Below, in pieces: positions 15,043 through 23,170 of a DNA stretch of 24,638 bases (position 1 is its first letter; every line of letters begins with the position of its first letter). Under the pieces are notes generated by a model. That model was given only the letters and a program-made list of their open reading frames with translations. It did not search any database and was not told the origin of the DNA. Source of the stretch: a virus; IMG/VR virus record IMGVR_UViG_3300021425_001862, positions 1 to 24,638 of that record; one strand, 5' to 3'. The translations under genes and the position numbers were made by a program.

Positions 15043-15266
15043 TATTCAGATGCTTGTTCCTGTTGGTATGTTTCTGCCATTTGAATCATTTGCACAGCCT
15101 GATCACGTAGTTGACCAAGTGTAGATAGCTCTTCACCCTTAACTGCACCACGTTGTACCATGGTATCGATTACTGCTACTGTACTTCGACAAATGCGATT
15201 ACCTAGATCATAGACTGGTGCGTGTGACGCGTGTGCTTCTTTTACGATATTTTCTTGCTTAGACAT
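15042..15266 (-). CDS. 74-aa protein next to the sliding clamp, function unknown
   Basis: 74 aa from the ATG at 15264-15266, where GGAG lies 6 nt upstream and the gp45 stop only 2 nt away; a longer frame to 15296 would start inside gp45 without an SD. The protein is hydrophilic and helical with a Gln/Glu-rich C-terminus (Q-M-I-Q-M-A-E-T-Y-Q-Q-E-Q). Its position between gp45 and the oxygenase is suggestive of a replication-associated small protein, but I recognise no family. There are two T-M/V segments but no membrane helix. Confidence 0.65.
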   Translation of the reverse strand: MSKQENIVKEAHASHAPVYDLGNRICRSTVAVIDTMVQRGAVKGEELSTLGQLRDQAVQMIQMAETYQQEQASE

Positions 15267-15267
15267 A

Positions 15268-15942
15268 TTATTCTCCATATGTTGATGATTTTTCAAGTGC
15301 TACCCAATAAACAATGTTTGAGTCCTCACTTGTAAATTGTGAAATAAGTTTCTTTGATATTTTTACGTTGTAGGTTCCTTGAACCATTTTTAGATTTGCA
15401 ATGTTAATAATGAATTTAAATGCTTCGTTATTATATCCTCCATCAACAGTAATTGAATATTGGTTTGCTGTGCTGTTATCAGGATCTACAACCGAGAGTT
15501 TAATAGAACCATTGTCTGCCTCAATAACCATCTGACTATGACCAAAAATAGCAGCGGCCTTCTTGATACCAGCAACTGTAGTTTCGTCTAGAGTAAACCA
15601 TACATCCTCTTCAGGCATTGTAATTGGTTTGGTAGGTGTAGTTAGAATCTCTGGATCTGCATAGTAGTATGTCACAATAGCACGACCAGCATTACCATTA
15701 ATGTACATACTATCAGTACCAAATTTAACTGTAGGATTATCTACTAATCCTAACACATTTAGGAACTCTTGTAAATCATAAATTCCAGCAAGTGTGTCAA
15801 ATTCCTCTGGTACCTTGGCTTCGGCAAGGATATTCTTTGCCTCAGAGATAGTCATAATCTTGTTACCAGGTTTGATAACAATATTACTATTGATTGCAGC
15901 GAAGTTCTTAAGAACGTTTACTGTGTTTGCACTAATTTCCAT
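15268..15942 (-). CDS. 45: Sliding clamp gp45
   Basis: 224 aa, like T4 gp45 (228). The start M-E-I-S-A-N-T-V-N-V-L-K-N-F-A-A-I-N-S aligns with T4 S-K-D-T-T-A-L-L-K-N-F-A-T-I-N-S. I-Y-D-L-Q-E-F-L (second helix), F-K-F-I-I-N-I-A-N-L-K-M and the end Y-W-V-A-L-E-K-S-S-T are also shared. It forms the trimeric ring that tethers gp43 and, with gp55, activates late promoters. The start at 15940-15942 has AGGA 8 nt upstream; a TTG two codons earlier overlaps the gp46 stop and is not preferred. Confidence 0.95.
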   Translation of the reverse strand: MEISANTVNVLKNFAAINSNIVIKPGNKIMTISEAKNILAEAKVPEEFDTLAGIYDLQEFLNVLGLVDNPTVKFGTDSMYINGNAGRAIVTYYYADPEILTTPTKPITMPEEDVWFTLDETTVAGIKKAAAIFGHSQMVIEADNGSIKLSVVDPDNSTANQYSITVDGGYNNEAFKFIINIANLKMVQGTYNVKISKKLISQFTSEDSNIVYWVALEKSSTYGE

Positions 15943-15944
15943 AA

Positions 15945-17666
15945 TCAACTTCCTTTGATTTTACTAAAGTTTTTATCCTTGACGAATTCAAGCTTGTTTG
16001 CAAATTTGCCATCTAACATTTCACCTTTATGCGAGATAATAAAGATATTTGTATCATCACCAAGTGTATAGATGATCTTCATCAAATTGTCAATACCTTC
16101 ATGATCTAATGAACTGTCAAATGTTTCATCCAAGATTAGAAGGTTAGTGGCAACACTATTCTTCATCTTTGCGATCTGCCGCCATGTGAATAGAAGTGCC
16201 AAGTCAATACGTTGCTTCTCACCTTCAGAGAACGAGTCATATGTGAACGAGTCACGGAACCGAGATCTGATTGTTTCTTGAAAAGCCTCATCCAGATTGA
16301 ATGACACAAAGAAGTCAAGGATCTGGAGGTATTGATTGACAAGCTTATTTATAACAGGTAAGTACTGTTTGATGATTTTTGTTTTAATGCCTGTGTCCTT
16401 CAACATTTCAAGTATGACACCATTATAACTTAAAGATTCATTTAAGTACAATCTTTTTTCAAACAATGTATCTTTTTGATTATTGAGTTCTACTAGATCC
16501 TCTTTAGACTTGGCTACATCACCATCATTCCCGCTGATCTTGTCAATGGCATCGGAGAGATTTTGTATCTGTCCTTGCAGCCGTACGATTTCTCTACTGT
16601 TAGAAGATATAGCTGAGGTTTTGTCTCTGATTTGACCTGAGGCATCATTGAGCCGTTCAAGAGTTGATTCCACAAGAGCTGATTGCTCAGCGACATTGTC
16701 CAACGCTTCTTGTAATTCCGAGGCTTTAGTTTTGGCGGAGGCGAGCTTCTCAGATCGTAAGTCCTCACCAATATCTTGGGAACATGTGGGGCAAGTATCA
16801 TTTTCCTCGTAGAATTTTGAATCCTTGACAAGTGTTGAGACTTTTTGATTAAACTCGGCTTTGTAGTGTAAGAGACTTTGCTTTTTATCGTTGTTCTTTT
16901 TAAGCCCTTCTTCAAGCCCTTGGGATAAGGTTTCAATCTCTTCTGACAATTCGTTAATCTCAAGATTGAGCTCATCGATTTGATCTTGCGCTTCGTCGAT
17001 TTGGTCCTGCTTCTCTTCAATCTGATCATTACTCAGTGCCTCCACTTCATGGATATATTTCTTTTGTAGATCAATCTTATCTTTTGTTAGTTCAAACGAA
17101 TAGTCGTTGTCTTTAATCTCCTCTTTCAAAAGACTGTTCTTTTCCTTTAGAAGACTATTCATTTTAGAGAAAACATTAATGTCCAGAAGATCCTCGATAA
17201 CATCACGCCGATTCTGTGCACTCAGCTGCATGAAGGGAATGAAGGAGGAAGAGCCGAGAACAACGATCTGGTGGAACGACTTATGGTTCAACTTAATGAT
17301 GTTTTGCTCGAGGATCTTCTGGTACTCTTTGGCATGGGATGACTGATTCATCATCTCCTCGCCTTTCCATATCTCAAACTTATTTGGCTTAATGCCACGT
17401 ACTACACGAAAGTCTGAGCCTAATACGTTAAATGTAACCTCAACAAGAGTACCCTTACCATTGATACTGTTTACAAGTTGTGGCTTACTAATATTTCTGT
17501 GTGCCTTACCAAACAAGGCAAAGCTGAGGGCATCAAGCATAGTAGACTTACCAGCTCCGTTATGCCCTACAACCAATGTAGTCTTATGTGATTGGAAATC
17601 AATCTCTGTCCACTTGTCACCAGTCGAGAGAAAGTTCTTCCACTTTAGTGTCTTAAATTTAATCAT
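15945..17666 (-). CDS. 46: Recombination nuclease ATPase subunit gp46 (Rad50/SbcC-like)
   Basis: 573 aa (T4 gp46: 560). Walker A V33-G-H-N-G-A-G-K-S-T, long coiled coils (about 170-290 and 305-400) around the zinc hook C292-P-T-C295, the ABC signature S-F-S-E-G-E-K-Q-R-I-D-L-A near the C-terminus and Walker B L-L-I-L-D-E-T-F-D. With gp47 it processes DNA ends for recombination-dependent replication. The ATG overlaps the gp47 stop (ATGA, 17663-17666), consistent with 1:1 production. Confidence 0.96.
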   Translation of the reverse strand: MIKFKTLKWKNFLSTGDKWTEIDFQSHKTTLVVGHNGAGKSTMLDALSFALFGKAHRNISKPQLVNSINGKGTLVEVTFNVLGSDFRVVRGIKPNKFEIWKGEEMMNQSSHAKEYQKILEQNIIKLNHKSFHQIVVLGSSSFIPFMQLSAQNRRDVIEDLLDINVFSKMNSLLKEKNSLLKEEIKDNDYSFELTKDKIDLQKKYIHEVEALSNDQIEEKQDQIDEAQDQIDELNLEINELSEEIETLSQGLEEGLKKNNDKKQSLLHYKAEFNQKVSTLVKDSKFYEENDTCPTCSQDIGEDLRSEKLASAKTKASELQEALDNVAEQSALVESTLERLNDASGQIRDKTSAISSNSREIVRLQGQIQNLSDAIDKISGNDGDVAKSKEDLVELNNQKDTLFEKRLYLNESLSYNGVILEMLKDTGIKTKIIKQYLPVINKLVNQYLQILDFFVSFNLDEAFQETIRSRFRDSFTYDSFSEGEKQRIDLALLFTWRQIAKMKNSVATNLLILDETFDSSLDHEGIDNLMKIIYTLGDDTNIFIISHKGEMLDGKFANKLEFVKDKNFSKIKGS

Positions 17667-18724
17667 GCTATTTCGAGAGCTTGTGCCTCTGTCATCAACT
17701 CATGCATTTCTTTTTTGATACGATCTTTATCTAGTTCAGTATCTACTGCATCAACATAGCTGTCTAGTAATACTGTAGTATCCTCGACAGACACGCCCTC
17801 ATCCTCCACGTTATCCCCAAGAAACTCGTTAAAGTTCTCTGCAATTTTCAATTCATGTATTGCTCTATTCTGTATTCTATCAACAAATCTATCAAATGTA
17901 AACAGGTCATTTTTATTTTTTACAACTATTTTTACAAACTTACCATCTAGTTGTTCTAAGTCATAATCATCATAATCTGTGTTACTATCATCATAATAGA
18001 TACGATGGAAAAGAGTATGGGTATTACGAACAGGTGTGAGTTCTCTAGTTTCAGTATCAAGAACGTGAAAATATTTGTTATCGTGTGCATCATTCCAGAA
18101 GAACTCCATTTGTGAGCCAAGGTACTTGATATTGTCCTGCTCAGAGGTTGTATGAAAGTGGCCTGATAGAACCTTTTCAAATCGTTTGAATACATTACGA
18201 TCTAGACCATGTGGTGCACGCTGACCACGGAACATCTCATAACCTGCGATCTCAAAGTGGCCACCAATCCAGTCACATTTAGCATTCTTTAGAAACTCTA
18301 GTGAACGATCTTCATTCTCTTTATCAATCCATGGAACCAGACCCATCTTCATTGAACCATATTCCATTACGGTTGGTTCATGAATAATGTTGACCTCGTT
18401 CATATAGTGACCGAGTAGTTCTTTCAATGAATTTAATTCGCCTGTATTCTTATAGTATGTGTCATGGTTACCACGGATGATATCCATGGTCATCCCGTGT
18501 TCCCGTAGCGGTTTAAGGAAATGATGACGATTGCGGTGTAGAGCACGGAAATTAATAAACTTCCTGTTATCGTAGTAATCGCCAAGATGCAACACATGGC
18601 TAATACTATGTTCCACGCAATAAGGAAAAAATACATCAGAATAAAATTTTTCTGCATTATCGATAAAAATGTCAGAACTATTGCGAATTCCAGCATGGGT
18701 GTCATTCAGTATGGCTATTAACAT
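17663..18724 (-). CDS. 47: Recombination nuclease subunit gp47 (Mre11/SbcD-like)
   Basis: 353 aa (T4 gp47: 339) calcineurin-like phosphoesterase. Motif I N-D8-T-H10, motif II H-L-G-D-Y-Y-D-N-R, motif III R-G-N-H-D-T, motif IV G-G-H-F-E, and G-H-F-H at the metal site. All metal ligands are present, so the nuclease should be active. The acidic C-terminal region (about 310-345) probably contacts gp46. The ATG starts 23 nt inside the end of the SDR epimerase gene and only a weak GGA is found 8-9 nt upstream, so translation is likely coupled. Confidence 0.96.
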   Translation of the reverse strand: MLIAILNDTHAGIRNSSDIFIDNAEKFYSDVFFPYCVEHSISHVLHLGDYYDNRKFINFRALHRNRHHFLKPLREHGMTMDIIRGNHDTYYKNTGELNSLKELLGHYMNEVNIIHEPTVMEYGSMKMGLVPWIDKENEDRSLEFLKNAKCDWIGGHFEIAGYEMFRGQRAPHGLDRNVFKRFEKVLSGHFHTTSEQDNIKYLGSQMEFFWNDAHDNKYFHVLDTETRELTPVRNTHTLFHRIYYDDSNTDYDDYDLEQLDGKFVKIVVKNKNDLFTFDRFVDRIQNRAIHELKIAENFNEFLGDNVEDEGVSVEDTTVLLDSYVDAVDTELDKDRIKKEMHELMTEAQALEIA

Positions 18725-19445
18725 CTAGTATATTCCGTTGTGGTGTCCATCCAAGTTTAAGAAGGTATTCGACATTTGCCTTAGTATGCACTCGTTCACC
18801 TTGTGGATTCTCACTACGGTACTCACCGTCAAAACCCATAATCTTTGCAACAGAGGCAACATGGACAGGATGACCTGTACCAATATCTAAAACCTTCTCC
18901 TCTATTGTATCATAATTTTTATAGATTGTAAATATGCCTTCACATAAATCTTCACGATGAATATAGTCTCTATAATGATTCTCGTTGATATAAGTCACAT
19001 TGCCTTTTTGTAGGTTGCGATACAGCATATCATCACGACCTGGCCAGACTGTATGGAATCTCATTCCCTTTGCATTATAATCTGTGGCTGCTACCTCACA
19101 CATTTTCTTTGTAGCTGCGTATGGATTACCCCACCATTCGTATGCATTAGATGAAGAGGCATATAGCATCTTATTACAAAACTTATCTGCAAACTTAAGA
19201 GCTTCAATAGTACCATTGACGTTATGATCATAGTATTCTTCTGGATGTGAGAATGAACGACGTACACCTGCAATGGCTGCGAGATGGATCAGTCCATCCC
19301 ACTTCATGGTCTTATAGTTTTCCCATGCACCAGGATAGCGGATATCACCAGCAAACTCAGTTACATCGTAACCTTTCTCTGTAAATACTTCTTTCAGACG
19401 TGATCCTACACAACCTTGTGTGCCTGTCATCAAAATATTGTTCAT
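18702..19445 (-). CDS. NAD-dependent epimerase/dehydratase (extended SDR)
   Basis: 247 aa. N-terminal NAD(P) motif T7-G-T-Q-G-C-V-G-S, D-G-L-I-H-L-A-A-I-A-G, the S-S-S-N-A-Y active-site strand and the catalytic Y-x-x-x-K (Y-A-A-T-K). The family normally runs 300-340 aa; the C-terminal substrate domain here is shorter yet ends cleanly, so this is a compact form rather than a truncation. It probably acts on a nucleotide sugar. No other sugar gene is nearby; it sits between gp55 and gp47 with a 4-nt overlap at gp55 (ATGA). Related phage genes are widespread in marine T4-like phages, possibly modifying host glycan or a virion glycan. Confidence 0.85.
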   Translation of the reverse strand: MNNILMTGTQGCVGSRLKEVFTEKGYDVTEFAGDIRYPGAWENYKTMKWDGLIHLAAIAGVRRSFSHPEEYYDHNVNGTIEALKFADKFCNKMLYASSSNAYEWWGNPYAATKKMCEVAATDYNAKGMRFHTVWPGRDDMLYRNLQKGNVTYINENHYRDYIHREDLCEGIFTIYKNYDTIEEKVLDIGTGHPVHVASVAKIMGFDGEYRSENPQGERVHTKANVEYLLKLGWTPQRNILDVNSHTE

Positions 19446-20035
19446 AAAAAATCTCCAAGATCTGAATCAGTAGACGCCGTACGCTTTGATAGTTTCTTTT
19501 TCTTCTTTTCCTTTGCAGCAAACTCTTTAAACTCCGTATCCTTCTCACGGACCTTATCGATACGATCTTTGAGTTGACTTACAAAGGCATTCATTACCTG
19601 ACCTGATGTTGCATCACCATTCTCGATGATGAACTCCTCAACGCCAGACTGAGTCATATATTTAATCTTCACGTCCTGCTGTTTCTTTTCTTTTGCAATA
19701 CGACGTAAAAAAGCATACCATGAAATCTGAGTGAAATATGCAAAGGCATTAGGTTTACCCGTACGTGTGGCTGCTTCTAGATTGTAATTCTCAATTGCTT
19801 TTAAACAGTTCTCTACTGCATCCATAACCATCTCCTCACGATATGTGTATCGAATGAAGTTAGACTTGTGGGATAGACCTTCAGCAATCTTTAAGAAACA
19901 ACGAGCAATATAGTCAGGTACAATAGGCAACTCTGTACCAGCGTCTCTTGCTTCATTGAGAACGGTTACGTATTCTACTACTGCTTGTGAAAAGTTTGCA
20001 TTATTGACGTAATGCGGTTTGTCTTGTGGTTTCAT
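19442..20035 (-). CDS. 55: Late-transcription sigma factor gp55
   Basis: 197 aa (T4 gp55: 185). It recruits host RNA polymerase to TATAAATA late promoters together with the gp45 clamp. Shared segments: F-I-R-Y-T-Y-R-E-E-M-V-M-D-A-V-E-N-C-L (sigma region 2-like), F-A-Y-F-T-Q-I-S-W-Y-A-F-L-R-R-I and a charged Lys-rich region. The C-terminal tail D-L-G-D-F-L is an acidic/hydrophobic motif of the kind that binds the sliding clamp. The ATG has GAGG 8 nt upstream and is driven by a TGTACA-type promoter at 20056-20084. Confidence 0.93.
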   Translation of the reverse strand: MKPQDKPHYVNNANFSQAVVEYVTVLNEARDAGTELPIVPDYIARCFLKIAEGLSHKSNFIRYTYREEMVMDAVENCLKAIENYNLEAATRTGKPNAFAYFTQISWYAFLRRIAKEKKQQDVKIKYMTQSGVEEFIIENGDATSGQVMNAFVSQLKDRIDKVREKDTEFKEFAAKEKKKKKLSKRTASTDSDLGDFL

Positions 20036-20055
20036 AATATATTCCTCATGTAATC

Positions 20056-20084
20056 ATTCTATATTAGAGATACGGATTTGTACA
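20056..20084 (-). promoter_or_regulatory. Promoter of the gp55-gp47-gp46-gp45 operon
   Basis: Minus strand: -35 TGTACA (20079-20084), 17-bp spacer, -10 TAGAAT (20056-20061), just upstream of the gp55 SD. The -35 is the palindrome TGTACA shared with other promoters in the window. Confidence 0.65.
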
Positions 20085-20117
20085 CAAAAATATTTTCATT
20101 AAGTACTAAAATAGTTG

Positions 20118-20146
20118 TGTACAGTTCCGGAAAACCTGTGTATAAT
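20118..20146 (+). promoter_or_regulatory. Strong plus-strand promoter facing minus-strand genes
   Basis: TGTACA (20118-20123), 17-bp spacer, perfect TATAAT (20141-20146). It would start an RNA near 20153 that runs antisense to the 20180-20818 gene and onward. No plus-strand reading frame with an ATG and SD follows within about 150 bases, so the product is probably non-coding or antisense. Confidence 0.6.
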
Positions 20147-20179
20147 TAAAGAGTGGTGCTGAGGGGGAGAGAGTATACC

Positions 20180-20818
20180 CTATTCTTCCTCTCTTGTTTT
20201 ATACTGCCATTCATCAGTATGGCCCACTGACCATTTAGGTTCAGTTTCAACTGCATAGTTTTGAGTACAAACTTTAAAATCTGGTCGTTTTAATTTATCT
20301 AACGTTAAGGAGCTATCTCTGAAGAGAACCCGATTATTAGGCTGAGCAGCGAATTGACCATTGTCGAGTCTAATAACATTAAATGATTTGTGCTCAGGGT
20401 CGTGTTCTGAGAAGTTGGTGTCAATGACGGAAGTATCGCGGTGACAATTGTCGATGGTAAATTCGTATTCACCAGCGTGCATGCGTTTGTCTTTACCAAA
20501 AAATTCGCATCGTGACAAGATTGGTTTTTGGACAACGGTAATGTCGTAATCAAAACAATCCCAAAGCTGAAGCACATCAAGCGGAAGTAATTCTCCATGA
20601 TCTGTTTTCCAAACGAAAGCAGAGATTGGTAGCTTATCATATAGTGCGCCATAGTCAGTTAAAAGTGTTTCGAAATATAGTGCCTTGTACTTTACACTCT
20701 TTACACTGATCCATATGCCAGGCGTGAACTGACCTTCATATGCTGGATCTAGATCGTAAAGATATTCTTTTCGTACATAGACAGAGATTGGAGGTAAAGG
20801 ATGTACTAGAAAGGCCAT
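20180..20818 (-). CDS. Conserved T4-like phage protein, function unknown
   Basis: 212 aa. The N-terminus (M-A-F-L-V-H-P-L-P-P) and the segments Y-V-R-K-E-Y-L-Y-D-L-D-P, F-T-P-G-I-W-I-S-V-K-S-V-K, and L-Y-D-K-L-P-I-S-A-F-V-W-K are of the type conserved in marine T4-like phages next to uvsW. It is all-beta looking, with no signal peptide, membrane helix or catalytic motif. The start overlaps the stop of the 142-aa gene (TAATG). A late promoter octamer TATAAATA lies inside the upstream gene about 62 nt before the ATG, so it may be made late and could be a virion or packaging-associated protein; this is inference. Confidence 0.7.
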   Translation of the reverse strand: MAFLVHPLPPISVYVRKEYLYDLDPAYEGQFTPGIWISVKSVKYKALYFETLLTDYGALYDKLPISAFVWKTDHGELLPLDVLQLWDCFDYDITVVQKPILSRCEFFGKDKRMHAGEYEFTIDNCHRDTSVIDTNFSEHDPEHKSFNVIRLDNGQFAAQPNNRVLFRDSSLTLDKLKRPDFKVCTQNYAVETEPKWSVGHTDEWQYKTREEE

Positions 20819-21246
20819 TAATGTAATTTGCCCTTATCAAATTTTCCTAGATAAACAATATTATCTTGTGAGCTGTCTTTATTTATAGTGTCTTCCATCA
20901 TGTCTTCAAGCTTTTCAGCCATAGCAGTAACACGCTCTTCAAACTCTTCATCTTGTTTTTCAGTCTCACGGATTGCTGTCTGATATTGATGCAAAAGCTG
21001 AGGACTAGGATTACCTTCAGACACAATATGATTTGTATTAATAGTATTAAAAATCTCGTCGCCGATTTGATATAGCATCCATGGTCTTAATGTAAAATAT
21101 CTAATACCTCTAATAGGGTCATCGATTTGTACAACCTTAAAAGCTTTACGAACTATCATATCAGGATCGACTTCTGAGGCCCACTCTAATACCTCACAAA
21201 CGATCTCATCGCCATTTGCCATTATAAATTGTTTAATGTCAGTCAT
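20818..21246 (-). CDS. Conserved T4-like phage protein with possible Sm-like N-terminus
   Basis: 142 aa. The N-terminal 60 residues (F-I-M-A-N-G-D-E-I-V-C-E-V-L-E-W, I-V-R-K-A-F-K-V-V) look like a small SH3/Sm-type barrel; the middle (about 85-120) is acidic and helical (E-E-F-E-E-R-V-T-A-M-A-E-K-L-E-D-M-M-E) and the tail is Y-L-G-K-F-D-K-G-K. An RNA-binding role would fit the fold but is unproven. It lies between uvsW (8-nt overlap) and the 212-aa gene. Conserved next to uvsW in marine T4-like phages. Confidence 0.65.
   Translation of the reverse strand: MTDIKQFIMANGDEIVCEVLEWASEVDPDMIVRKAFKVVQIDDPIRGIRYFTLRPWMLYQIGDEIFNTINTNHIVSEGNPSPQLLHQYQTAIRETEKQDEEFEERVTAMAEKLEDMMEDTINKDSSQDNIVYLGKFDKGKLH
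20880..20887 (-). promoter_or_regulatory. T4-type late promoter inside the 142-aa gene
   Basis: Exact TATAAATA on the minus strand, about 62 nt upstream of the ATG of the 212-aa gene. The octamer recognised by gp55; its intragenic location makes it less certain than those at 7668 and 23739. Confidence 0.45.
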
Positions 21247-22726
21247 TGAGATCTACCTTTACGATTTTATATTTGAACTGTTCTTTTTCATATATCTTTA
21301 CTCGCTCTGCAGAGTGGAGGAGTGTGAAGTTTTTCTGTTGTTTCCAGTGCAGGTCGTCTGCAATGTCAAAGAGCTTCGTAGTCCTACCATCATCTGATTG
21401 TCTAAGTCCTCTACCAATTGACTGCAAGACTTTGATTTGTGACTTAGAGGGAGAAGCAAATATGATATTATGAAGATTGCGAATATTAATACCAGTACTG
21501 AAAGTTCCCAAGGAGGCCACGATAATCGCATTTTTTTGTTTCTCCACTATCTTACGAATAGCTTCTCTATCAGAAGTATCTGTTTCACCTGAGACATAGA
21601 ATACCTTTCTACCTTCCTCTGCTTTATTACTTATCAGTTCAAAGAGTGGCTTGCCATGAGCATCCACACGTTGGAATAAGACGAGAGTATTGCCATCAGA
21701 GCCCAAAGCCAAATTACGAATAAACCGATTACGACCTTCATGTCCCACAATAAAGTCAATTTCTTCTGCATATGTTTTCTTTCCAAAGTCTTGTCTTACT
21801 GATTCAGGATAGTTCATGAGTAAGACTTTAATATCAAGTGGTGCGAGTGTTCCGTCATCCTGTAGATTCTTCGTCTTTGTGACATTGTAGACTGGACCAA
21901 ATAAACCCTCAAGTACCAACTTATGCGTTTGAGTACCATCAAGTGTACCAGTAGTACCGAATCTATATTTGGCCTGTGTGGCTTTGTTCATAATAGATGA
22001 CAACGACTTTGATTTGAATCCATGGCACTCATCACCAATTACCATGCCAAACTGTTCAAACCATTTCTTAGGATATTTATAAATGCTCTGCCATGTTGAA
22101 ATAATGACACGCTTCTTTGTAACCTTATCTTTACCTGAATAAATCTTGTGACAAGAATTTTCGACTAACATACCATACTCTTCAAAATCTGCATACATTT
22201 GTTCAACAAGAGATGTAGTGGGTACGATTATAAGAATCTTACCTCTTTCTTCTAACATGGACATGTAGTATTTGATGAGTAAGTAGATGATAAATGACTT
22301 ACCAGAACCTGTAGGAGATAAGAGAATGGCTCTGGATCTTTGTAGTCCTTTAATCACAGCATCGTATTGATAGTCACGTGGTGGAAATGGCAGATCACAT
22401 ACTTTTAAAAATTCATCAAACTCTCTGACAGGTTCTGCCTGCATAGGTAGACCATAATCGGTCTCTTCAGTATCAACAGTATAACCACGTTCAGCGGCGA
22501 ACTTAAGTAGATAGACATAGAGACCAGCAGGAAGTTCTCCATTCATACGATTGAACAGACGAATTTTTCCATCCCATACCTTATTTTTATATGCGGGCAT
22601 CCACTTATAACCAGGCACATAGAAAGAAAAGTACTCACTTAGTTCTGCTGCATAACCAGCATCTAAGTCTACTTCTAACATTGAATAGTCTCTGAGTCTA
22701 CAAATTATATCAGCCACCGGCTTCAA
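21239..22726 (-). CDS. uvsW: UvsW RNA-DNA/branch-migration helicase
   Basis: 495 aa (T4 UvsW: about 503). SF2 helicase: Walker A S137-P-T-G-S-G-K-S144, D232-E-C-H235 (DExH), G-T-T-G-T-L-D motif III region, and Q-S-I-G-R-G-L-R-Q motif VI. The N-terminal domain with F-S-F-Y-V-P-G-Y and W-D-G-K-I-R-L-F matches T4 UvsW. It unwinds R-loops and branches, switching replication from origins to recombination. The predicted start is TTG (22724-22726), 17 nt inside the uvsY end; a GTG three codons on (22715-22717) aligns better with the T4 start but lacks an SD, so the exact start is open. Confidence 0.95.
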   Translation of the reverse strand: MKPVADIICRLRDYSMLEVDLDAGYAAELSEYFSFYVPGYKWMPAYKNKVWDGKIRLFNRMNGELPAGLYVYLLKFAAERGYTVDTEETDYGLPMQAEPVREFDEFLKVCDLPFPPRDYQYDAVIKGLQRSRAILLSPTGSGKSFIIYLLIKYYMSMLEERGKILIIVPTTSLVEQMYADFEEYGMLVENSCHKIYSGKDKVTKKRVIISTWQSIYKYPKKWFEQFGMVIGDECHGFKSKSLSSIMNKATQAKYRFGTTGTLDGTQTHKLVLEGLFGPVYNVTKTKNLQDDGTLAPLDIKVLLMNYPESVRQDFGKKTYAEEIDFIVGHEGRNRFIRNLALGSDGNTLVLFQRVDAHGKPLFELISNKAEEGRKVFYVSGETDTSDREAIRKIVEKQKNAIIVASLGTFSTGINIRNLHNIIFASPSKSQIKVLQSIGRGLRQSDDGRTTKLFDIADDLHWKQQKNFTLLHSAERVKIYEKEQFKYKIVKVDLND

Positions 22727-23153
22727 ACACCTTCCACTTAATCATATTACCAATTGTTTGATGCCGCCATCTCAGCGTATCAACTATTTCCTTTAGAGTA
22801 TCTATAAGAGTCTTAATGTACTGAATTTTAAGCTCTGACTCTTGGATCTCTTTATCAGAGTCATAATAGTAATCCATATCACCCTTCATGATTTTTAATC
22901 CATCAAATGGATCATAATCCCAGCCTTGAGCTTCAATTTCTTCTTTAGACATTTTACCATTGTAGTACATCCACTTTAATTTTAACAGTGATTTCTGGTC
23001 CATCTCTGCTTTTCTGAGACGCAGTTTAGCATTAGATAATAAACCTAAGTACTTTGCGTGTAGCTTAGGTGTTTCTCGAGATGCCTCGTCTAAATTGTTA
23101 GAGGGAATGTGAGAGTCTTTGGACCACTCGTCCAATACTTGTTCCAATGTCAT
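22710..23153 (-). CDS. uvsY: UvsY recombination mediator
   Basis: 147 aa (T4 UvsY: 137). It loads UvsX recombinase on gp32-coated ssDNA. Alignable features: M-T-L-E-Q-V-L-D-E-W at the start, L-K-L-K-W-M-Y-Y-N-G-K in the middle, and the C-terminal F-E-A-G-G, like T4 F-E-A-G-K. Mostly helical, no enzymatic motif. SD GGAG 6 nt before the ATG. It lies next to uvsW as in T4. A weak TGTACA-type promoter sits in the upstream tail gene. Confidence 0.88.
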   Translation of the reverse strand: MTLEQVLDEWSKDSHIPSNNLDEASRETPKLHAKYLGLLSNAKLRLRKAEMDQKSLLKLKWMYYNGKMSKEEIEAQGWDYDPFDGLKIMKGDMDYYYDSDKEIQESELKIQYIKTLIDTLKEIVDTLRWRHQTIGNMIKWKVFEAGG

Positions 23154-23170
23154 AATATACTCCGGTCAAA

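Noticed and set aside
6479-15296. Search for a carrier protein to partner the ANL ligase
   Set aside because: None of the small proteins contains a D-S-L/G-x-D-S phosphopantetheine site, so a carrier-dependent pathway is not supported here.
16346-16353. TATAAATA late-promoter octamer on the minus strand within gp46
   Set aside because: Deep in coding sequence, not near a downstream gene start, and explained by the codons for V-I-N-K.
22074-22081. TATAAATA on the minus strand within uvsW
   Set aside because: It lies in the codons for I-Y-K-Y and is over 800 bp from the next start; likely chance.
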